From positions 15,057,655-15,121,654 of the forward strand of contig NC_090744.1 of NCBI RefSeq assembly GCF_036898095.1: a stretch of 64,000 nucleotides of DNA, in the 5' to 3' direction. Origin of the DNA: Palaemon carinicauda (taxonomy: Eukaryota; Arthropoda; Malacostraca; Decapoda; Palaemonidae). The notes under the pieces are model-generated. The model was given only the letters and a program-made list of their open reading frames with translations, did no database searches and was not told where the DNA came from. A program made the position numbers and the translations under genes. This document shows, one piece after another, positions 56,000-64,000 of this stretch (position 1 is the stretch's first letter; every line of letters starts with the position of its first letter).

Positions 56000-56448
56000 C
56001 TTATTTTGGGTGAGATAGCCATGACGTCCTGATGGAAGGTTCCTTCAGTAGCTTCCTAGGGTATATTTAACTACAGTGGATATTCCCAGAGAATTAAACT
56101 AAAGGTTATCACAGAATTCTAACTTCTGGTGCGAGTACCGTAAAGGTTTCCCTCTAGGATATCGTATATCAACAGGGGACAGGGGACGCTTGTATTAACA
56201 CGCCACATAGCTATCTGCACCCCATATAGAGTTAACACTTCGATATGGAAAGGTGGCTGAGTAACTGAGGAGCCGTTCCAAAGTTACTCTCATCCGTGGC
56301 TACTTTTGGTACTCGAGACATAAACAAACGGGCGCCATTGCTAAATGACTTCACGTCCGTCCTCATCCTAAGCTCAGCTTCTACCAATCTCCGCGATACA
56401 GTAGGTCAGGGAGGGGCTTGAAAGGCTGAACTAGAATAGACGGGAGGG
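56000..56448 (-). repeat. 3' terminal repeat of DIRS-1 copy F
   Basis: Nearly the same as 40140-40576 of copy E, including the AAACTAAAGGTTATCACAGA block. The partner at the 5' end lies outside the window. Confidence 0.88.
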
Positions 56449-56542
56449 TCCATCAGGACGTCATGGCTATCTCACCCAAAAATAGATTCTTCGCTTCACT
56501 CAAAATCCGTTTTTTGGGCTCAAGCCATGACGTCCTGATGGA
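56449..56542 (-). repeat. Internal complementary region, DIRS-1 copy F
   Basis: 94 bases, almost identical to 40577-40670 of copy E. It contains only one tip unit, although the outer tip carries three. Confidence 0.92.
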
Positions 56543-57318
56543 GGTGTACCAGAGAATTAATGCATCGTGGATTTTTTCCCCTTTAATCCAAGTGCCAAGG
56601 GCTTCGAACAGTATTATAGAATATGTCCTTACCAGAGATTCTATGATGAACAAGCTTCCTGCCCCCCTGGCAGGGAAGTCCTGGTGGACAATAGGAACAT
56701 CTCGAAGCGATCATTGAAGAGCTACTCACCCGGTGGAGAGATTATGCTGGACTCGGAGACAAGACAAAGGTTAATATTTGGGTAGGAATATTATCAAGCA
56801 TAAGTAGGTATATAACATAATTACTACTCCCCTAGAGGAGAGATCACGCTGGTCTCGGAGGCAGGACAAAGGTTAATATTCGGGTAGGAATATTATCAAG
56901 ATATGAGTGAGTATATAACATAATTACTTATATTATTCTTTCTGATCATCAGGAAAAGGGTAAATGAAACTATAACAATCGTATATTTCCTGATAAAGAA
57001 TAGGAGTGAAGAGAGACGGACATGGAAATAAAATAGACATTTTATTTTAGGATTGCAGATCATTATGGCAGTAATTACAATAATGAATATAGAGTTTATT
57101 TACAATAATAAAGAATAATGTACATAGAAATGAAAGACGGTAATCTTGATTCTGAAAAGAAAATTTTGCTTTTTAGAAACACAAGTTCCATAGGAACGCC
57201 AGTCTTTTAAAATTCAAAGAAACACATCATGCCCTAGGGCATGTGGCACTCATGTAAAGTCTATGACATTTCACCTTGGTAAAGAACAGTCTATTAGAAA
57301 CACTAAGTGTCCATTAAT
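56543..57318 (-). other. 3' untranslated region of copy F, distal part
   Basis: Collinear with 40671-41440 of copy E and non-coding. It is interrupted at 57319 by the piggyBac insertion and resumes at 62261. Confidence 0.75.
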
Positions 57319-57799
57319 TTAACCCTGGAACGGTACGGTGGGTCGTCCGCGACCCCGAGCGTCAAAACAAAAGATGTTTTTCTCACGTGACTCCCCCCTG
57401 TGACTGAATTTGTGGGTGATCGACCTGCAGTCGGTCACTCGCCTACACGCTCTAGTAGTGTCCAGACGTGCATCGCTGTAGGTGTACTCCTTCCCAGATT
57501 TCTGAGACGCGTCGGGGTCGAGCGCGACTGAGTTTACCCTTCTAAGGTAAGTTGCATAACTATCAAAGTTATTATGTATTATGAAATTGTTGTAGAATGG
57601 TGCAACTTGTATAGGTTATCAGTTGTGGAAAGTCTTGGTGGATGGTTTGGCTACCACGTGCATGATTTTTTTTTAGTTGAAATGCCGTTCATCACTACGA
57701 GGACCATTTTACCGCGAGTGCCCCTTTTTCAGTTTTTTGCATTTTTTGGCCAAGTCATTTTTCCGTAAGAAATTGCCAAATAGTGTCGCAAAACTTTTG

Positions 57800-58800
57800 C
57801 TTTTTTAGTGTTGGAAAGTGTGTTTAGATGATCTGGCTACCCATGCGTGACTTTGTTTTTGTCAGATACGCCGTAGATATTGGTATGTGGGGTATTTTCC
57901 TGCGGTTGCCAATTTCTGTTTTTTTCAATATTTGTAAAAATTTGCTACGTAGTAAGGAATTGCCATACAGTATTGATTTTTTTTCATGTTTATTTTTTGG
58001 AAAGTGTGTCTTGATGGTAGGGCTACCACGTGCATGAATTTTTTTTTTTTCTGAGATGCCGTATATTAGAATGTTGGCCATTTTTCCGCGAGTGCCCCTT
58101 TTTATTTGTTTTGCATTTTTTTTGCTTAGTCATGTTACCGTAAGAAATTGGCAAATGGTGTTGCAAAACTTTTATTTTTTTAGCGTTGGAAAGTGTTTCT
58201 AGATGATCTGGCTACCCATGCCTATCTTTTTTTTTAGCCAGATATGGCGTATATATAGGGTATGTGTTCGATTTTCCTGCGATTGCCACTTTTTCGTTTT
58301 TTCCCATTTCTTTCAAAATTACTACGTACTAAGGAACTATCACAGAGAAATGATTCATTTAGATGTTTATTTGTCGGAAAATATGCCTTGATGGTTTGCC
58401 TAGCACGTGGCTGAAATTTTTTTTTCTGAAATACCCACCATTAGCACATTGCTATTTTTCATCGAGTGCCCCTTTTTATTTGTTTTGCATTTTTTTGCTT
58501 AGTCATGTTACCGTAAGAAATTGGTAAATAGTGTCGCAAAACTTATATTTTTATAGTGTTGGAAAGTGTTTCTAGATGATCTGGCTACCCATGCATGACA
58601 TTGTTTTTTGCCTTAGATATATTGGTAGGGGATCCATTTTTCATCGAATGCGTAGAAATTGGTAAATAGTGTCGCAAAACTTATATTTTTATAGTGTTGG
58701 AAAGTGTTTCTAGATGATCTGGCTACCCATGCATGACATTGTTTTTTGCCTTAGATATATTGGTAGGGGATCCATTTTTCATCGAATGCGTATTTCTAAT
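57800..58800 (+). repeat. Tandem repeats of about 374 bp and 138 bp
   Basis: The anchor GGAAAGTGTxTxTAGATGATC followed by TGGCTACCCATGC occurs at about 57813, 58188, 58561 and 58699. Spacing is about 375, 373 and 138 bases. The last two units share about 125 bases without visible difference. T-rich blocks and GTTACCGTAAGAAATTGG recur between anchors. These repeats fill most of the untranslated 5' part of the piggyBac. Confidence 0.85.
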
Positions 58801-58827
58801 TTTTTCTAATTCTTTGTAATTATCAAA

Positions 58828-59860
58828 ATGGCGAGCAGGAGAGAATCATTGGGCTTGGATGCCATAATTCAGCTCTTAGAGGAGTTTGATAGCGATGTGG
58901 ATGATGCATTGGAGATTGATGACGTCACTGACGATGAATTTGTCAATATTGATGAGTTGGAGCAGGAGGTCAGGCAGAAACAGGAGGTGACCTCTAATCC
59001 TGAAATTATCGACTTAGGGAATGGAGATGGAGAAGCCGACGACGATGTGGGGGAGGAAGAGGGGGTTGGGGCTTCTGGTTCTCTTGTTGTCCCAGCCAGC
59101 ACAATAACAACTCCAGTGCCATCTACTTCACGTGGTCAGCCCCCAGTAACGGTACCTCAGCTCACGCCAGTGGAGGAGAAAAGCAGAAAGAGGAGAAGGG
59201 GGGATCTACAGGGAACCAGGGGGACGGCAATCACCCAGATAGATGCTGAATCGGTTCAAGGTCGCGACGGTACTGTTTGGCATAGAGACCCAAATCCCAC
59301 CCTCCCCCATATGTTCACACCAAGGATTGAGCCTGGGGGTCCCACTTCTCTTACGTTGGGAACGAGCAAAGTGTCCGACATTTTCTCGCTCTTTTTGAGC
59401 GACCGCATGCTAGCCGAGGTTGTTTTGCATTCTAATGAACGCCTTGCCTTATTGAGGAGTCATTACCATCATAAGGGCAACGCTTCCCTCAGGGACATTG
59501 ACCTGAGGGAACTGAAGGCGTTTATTGGTATCCTAATAATGACGGCAGTGCGGTCAGACAACCATACACCGACCTGGGACATGTGGAACCTCACAGAGGG
59601 AAATCCTTTGTACAGATGTACAATGAACGAGCGTCGTTTCACCCTGTTGGTGAGGGTAATTCGCTTCGATGATTCGGCCACCAGAGCAGAGAGGGTGAAA
59701 ATGGATCGCTTCTTACCCATTAGAAAACTCTTCGATCACGTGGTGACCAATTGTCGAAGCAATTATAGCCCAGGACCACATCTGACTGTGGATGAACAGC
59801 TTGTCCCTTTCCGGGGCGCTGTCCATTCAAGATATACATTCCAAGTAAACCTGCTAAGTA
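58828..59860 (+). pseudogene. piggyBac transposase, N-terminal exon
   Basis: ATG at 58828 opens 345 codons. The start is acidic (EEFDSDVDDALEIDDVTDDE), typical of piggyBac transposases, followed by PSTSRG and the domain start WHRDPNPTLPHMF, LRDIDLRELKAFIGILIMTAV, NHTPTWDMWN, FDDSATRAERVKMDRFLPIR and LTVDEQLVPFRG with the first catalytic Asp (about 59791). A GTAAGT donor follows at 59861. A one-base loss just before the junction shifts the frame relative to the second exon, judged from the expected AKYGIK continuation. Confidence 0.87.
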
Positions 59861-60300
<440 letters not shown>

Positions 60301-61260
60301 GTATGGTATCAAGATTGTATTGGCGTGTGATGCCGAAACCCATTACATGTGTACTGTAATGCGATTGCCTACTTGGGGAAGGACACTGTCCAGATACCAA
60401 GAGGATCGACGCTTGGAGAAGTTTTTACGTCTGATCTTGTGGCACCTTTTCAGAGAAGTGGCCGCACAGTGACGGCGGATAACTTTTTCACGACGCTACC
60501 GCTCGCTTTGTCACTCTTGGATAAGGACATGCATTTGTGTGGCACCATTCGCCAAAAGCCTTATATTCCTAAGGAACTTGTGGAGAAGGTGCTTCCCCCA
60601 AAGGACTTAGTGGCAGTGTTCAATTACGAACACAATCTAACTCTACAGTGTCAGAAAATTAGTAGGACTAAGAAGGTGATGCTGTTGAGTTCCCTGCATC
60701 ATGATCCGTCTGAAGTCGAAAAAAGGAAGACCGACATTCAGATGTTTTATAATGCGACCAAGGGAGGTGTAGACACATTCGACCAGATGTGTTCTACATC
60801 TAGTTGTATTCATAAGTCACGACGCTGGCCTCTGACTCTCTTTTATGGGATATTGAATATAATAATGGTAAATTCTTATATTCTCTATACGCGCTTGCCC
60901 TTCGCCAAGACAATGCTAAGGCGAACGTTCCTCAAAGATATCGCCTACGAGTTGTGTGCTCCCCAGGCAATACATCGGTATCTAACGTCACACAGTTTGT
61001 CGAAGGGACTCTGTCAAATCATGGTGGATACTTTCAAGATACCTGAGTAGGAACCACCAAGACCTCAAATTGCCGTTGGCCACATAAAACTCCCTAAAAG
61101 GATTTGCTGTCACAGCTGCCTAGGGACGACCGCAAGACAAACACTGCCTGTCTCCGGTGCAAGAGTCCTGTTTGTCTGATCCACCAGAGTGTCTGCTGTC
61201 CAAACTGTAGCGTCTGTCCAAACTGTAACGCAGCGTTATTTGTAAGTTACAACATGAAAA
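60301..61260 (+). pseudogene. piggyBac transposase, C-terminal exon
   Basis: YGIKIVLACDAETHYMC (60303-60350), then a frameshift, then open 60349-61050: YCNAIAYLGKDTVQIPRG, TVTADNFFTTLPLA with the second catalytic Asp (about 60478), GTIRQKPYIPKEL, GGVDTFDQMC with the third Asp (about 60772), and RRWPLTLFYGILNI. A TAG at 61048 is followed by the Cys-rich C-terminal domain (CCHSC, CLRCKSPVCLIHQSVCC, CPNCSVC; 61110-61225) with another one-base loss. All three Asp are visible, but the gene needs several repairs to be read. Confidence 0.88.
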
Positions 61261-62260
61261 TTTTGTTTACATCTTTTTTGATTGAATATCATCAAATTTT
61301 TTTAGCTAAAATATTATATTGTTTCACAATTTTTTTTCGATTTTATTTCCCTTCAAAAATTTTTTGGGGGGTCAGAATTCTAATTTTATAGTCGTAAAAT
61401 AATCGACAATCATCCAGCAACCCACCATACAATTTTTATGCATATCAAAGAATAATTAGATTAGCAAATAACACCTTGAAATTGACATACCCTTCCTACA
61501 TTTCAGGTGGCAGATTAGGGAGTCTGAGTCAGTGTGGTTGGCGGCCATTTTGTGGACATATCCGAAGCGTAAGTTGCCCTATCTATACATATATTCTTGT
61601 TCCCTATAGAATTTTTGATATTTTGGTATATTTTTACCTGCATAAATATCATATATATTAAATATATGTATTTTTTTTACAAAATTTCTAAGTACTCTAA
61701 AAATGACCTTTAGATATGGCCCCTGATATAAATGTAATTGACAAAACAATGAAGATTTTTTTACATATTTCTATTTTAGGATAACATATGTTTATTCCCT
61801 AAAAAAATTAGCCACTTCCTATTTCATTTGGGTACCCAAAAAAATTCATGAAATTTGGACAAATTTTTTTGGCCAAAAAAGTTACCCTTTTTTCTCATTT
61901 CAGATCTTCACCTCCATGGGTCTGACTTCATCCAAAATACCTTAAGATGTGTCCTGAACATTCAAGAATCAATTCCTAAAAGGATTTATGTAAATATGAA
62001 TAAATTTTTTTTTTATGAATTTTTATGTAAGGTCTTTTTTTCTACTTAATTTTTTGAAATATTTATAATAAATAGTTTTTCTGCAGATGAGTAGTATTTA
62101 TCTTTACAGTAGTTTCAAGCATTCATTGATTTTTTTTCGGCAAGAAAAAAAAAGGAGGTTACTGCAAAAACAGATTTTTCAAGAATTTTTTTCGGAGTCG
62201 GGGTCGCGCGCGACCGAGTATACCCTTAAAGGGGTGTCCGAGGAGCGTACCTATCCAGGG
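61261..62260 (+). other. 3' untranslated part of piggyBac
   Basis: AT-rich with no supported gene. The last 70 bases hold the subterminal GGGTCGCGCGCGACCGAGTA block and the terminal repeat. Confidence 0.7.
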
Positions 62261-62342
62261 TAAAATCACTATATATCACACTACGGTCAACACACGCACC
62301 CGTAGAGTTAGAGTCCCAAGTAACTCACTGTTCTATGCAGAT
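62261..62342 (-). other. 3' untranslated region of copy F, proximal part
   Basis: Continues the copy E-like sequence (ATCACTATATATCACAC) after the piggyBac and leads to the recombinase stop. Confidence 0.8.
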
Positions 62343-63370
62343 TTAAGCAGCAGGTTTCATAACACTACCTGCAGCTACCACGAAATGCTTTACTTCGTGC
62401 ACTTGTTTTGCATAGTGCTTGAAGAAAACACGTGATGATTTCCAGCCTGTAAAGTTCTTGAGGCTTTCGAAATCTATACTCTGGAAGAAGTTCAGAGAAG
62501 AGGCGACTTTTCTAGGATCATGACCTGCGGGTGTACTGTCAGGATCCGCTCTGCGAATGAAGTATGTGATTTTCGCTCTTAGTTGTTTCAGTGACAGGTC
62601 ACTACCCGATGTTTCTCCTTTGAAGAGTTGTCGTCCACCGAAGTCTGAAGTTCTTCGAAGATAGACCTTAAGACTCTCCACTGGGCATAGAGAGACATCT
62701 TCCTTCAGGGGGCAGATTCTCCAAGGGCCCCATCTCTTGGTGGGTAGTTCATTCTTAGCGAGAAACGTCGGATTGGGGAGGAGGGTAAGATCTCCTGTCT
62801 CGGCGAACAGGATATGACCCTCTTCTTTTGATAATGCCACTATTTCACTGACTCGGGCTCCCGAGGCGAGAGAAAAAAGGAAGATAACTTTTTAAGTCAA
62901 GTCTTTCAGAGGGCACGAATCGTTGTCCAGGCTAGAGACAAAATGGAGCACCTTGTCCAGGGACCAGGAGATAGGTTTTGGTGGAGGTGCTGGGCGTAGT
63001 CTAGCGCATGCCTTTGGCAGTTTATTGAAGATATCACTGGACAGATCAATCTGGAAGGCGTATAGGAGTGGTCTAGTCAAGGCCGATTTGCAAGTGGAAA
63101 TCGTGTTGGCCACTAAGCCTTGTCCATGAAGGTGAATAAAGAAGTACATGCAAAAATCAATGGTGATTTCCGTAGGATTTTTTGCCTTGACGAAGGAGAC
63201 CTACTTTTTCCAGGAAGATTCATACTGCCGTCTGGTAAACTCAGTCTTGTACTCCTCGAGGAAGTCTAAGCTTTTCTTCGAGATCCCAACCCTTTTCTTT
63301 GCGGCTAAGGAGAGAAAATCATGAGATGAAGGTCCCTGACTTTCAGTGATGAAGCGAAGACAGTCGACTT
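62343..63370 (-). pseudogene. Tyrosine recombinase of DIRS-1 copy F
   Basis: 63461-63201 gives STEVDCLRFITES, SSHDFLSLAAKKRVGIS and FLEEYK, ending in a stop after YESSWKK. 63149-62892 gives HGQGLVANTISTCKSALTRP, followed by a stop at the DLT position. 62880-62343 contains the Arg box SGARVSEIVALSKEEG (about 62855), GHDPRKVASSLNFF (about 62515) and FFKHYAKQVHEVKHF (about 62410); its stop is at 62343. Catalytic Arg, His-x-x-Arg and Tyr are intact, in contrast to copy E. The breaks are two or three nonsense codons in one otherwise collinear frame. Confidence 0.88.
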
Positions 63371-64000
63371 CTGTACTTGTTGAGAGAGAACTGGGCCCGG
63401 TAGGGGGATCAGCGTGGGCTGCTGCTCCAGGACCAAGGGATACCAATTGCTCCAGGGCCACTTGGGAGCCACTAGGGCCGCTTTCCCTTTGAAGGTTCTC
63501 AGTTTAGATAGGACTTTCAGCAGAAGGTTGGGAGGAGGGAACAGGTATATCCTGGACCATCTGCTCCAATCCAGTGACATGGCATCCACTGCTTCTACGT
63601 TGGGGTCCTCGTACGGGGCCACATATCGAGGAAGTTGATTGTTGTCGCTCATCGCGAAGAGATCGATCTGAAGTTCCGGGACTTGGTGAGAGATGAAGGA
63701 GAATGATCTTGCGTCTAGAGACCATTCCGACTCTATTGGGCTTGTCCTCGATATAGCGTCCGCCGTCACGTTGCGGAATCCTTGTAGGTGAACTGCAGAC
63801 AGGTGCCATTTCTTCCTTTCTGCCAAACGAAAGATTGGAAGAAGCACCTGATTTATCTGGGGCGATCTCGAGCCCTGACAATTGACACATCTGACTACCA
63901 CCGAGTTGTCCAGAGTCAGACGAATGTGGATCAAGGGAGGCGGGGAGAGTTTCTTCAGGGTGAGAAGAACCGCCATGGCTTCCAAGATGTTGATGTGAAA
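63305..64000 (-). pseudogene. RNase H part of copy F, cut by window end
   Basis: Open from 63985 to 63305: MEAMAVLLTLKKL (RNase H Glu), LTLDNSVVVRCVN (Asp), NVTADAISRTSPIESEW (Asp), QIDLFAMSDNNQLPRYVAPY and VLSKLRTFKGKAALVAPKWP, ending just inside the recombinase start. No lesion is visible in this stretch. The frame enters from beyond the window. Confidence 0.88.

Noticed and set aside
57361..58827. Small ORFs in the piggyBac 5' region
   Set aside because: They arise from repeat units read in different frames and start at different points in each unit.

Overview
The window looks like repeat-rich nuclear DNA of an arthropod, most likely a decapod crustacean. This is an inference: DIRS-type tyrosine-recombinase retrotransposons are known to be common in decapods, and six copies are visible here, together with Ty3/Gypsy, piggyBac and simple repeats. 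I see no intact host gene, no rRNA or tRNA that I can support, and no bacterial-style operon, CRISPR or Shine-Dalgarno signal. Nearly everything is transposon, and nearly every coding region is broken.

Layout. 1-20161: three copies (A minus, B plus, C plus) of one DIRS family, here called DIRS-1. A and B stand head to head and form an imperfect palindrome with arms of about 6.4 kb (55-6482 and 6978-13245). C follows B head to tail. 20162-49449: Gypsy copy 1 (plus), split by three later insertions: an unrelated second DIRS family (DIRS-2, 20430-28790), DIRS-1 copy D (minus, 31370-40043) and DIRS-1 copy E (minus, 40111-49025). E sits inside the Gypsy LTR. 49450-52563: a spacer with a GA microsatellite and the decayed coding region of an uncharacterised protein. 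52564-55923: Gypsy copy 2 (minus), convergent with copy 1 and without the three insertions, so it supplies the empty-site sequence. 55924-64000: DIRS-1 copy F (minus, continuing off the window), itself split by a piggyBac transposon (57323-62260).

How the parts work together. Each DIRS copy carries a Gag-like ORF with an N-terminal Cys/His cluster and an RGG-rich tail, then a reverse transcriptase/RNase H ORF, then a tyrosine recombinase (YR) ORF in another frame that overlaps the RT/RNase H 3' end. The YR would insert a circular DNA intermediate. The diagnostic internal complementary region (ICR) is readable in B, C, D, E, F and DIRS-2: it is the complement of the two outer termini joined together. 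Comparing filled and empty sites shows insertion without target duplication, at a one- to three-base identity between circle junction and target (AT for DIRS-2, A for D, AA for E).

The most unusual signals are: the exact ICR/terminus/empty-site logic of DIRS-2, D and E; the head-to-head palindrome; two different DIRS-1 subfamilies (C and F) joined to two Gypsy copies at the same nucleotide; 24-25-bp terminal units stacked at the end of F; a YR reading frame that stays open through RT/RNase H in two DIRS families; a perfect 29-bp hairpin at a Gag frameshift in DIRS-2; and a piggyBac with a satellite-like 5' region and an apparent intron. All similarity statements come from reading by eye; no alignment or database search was run.
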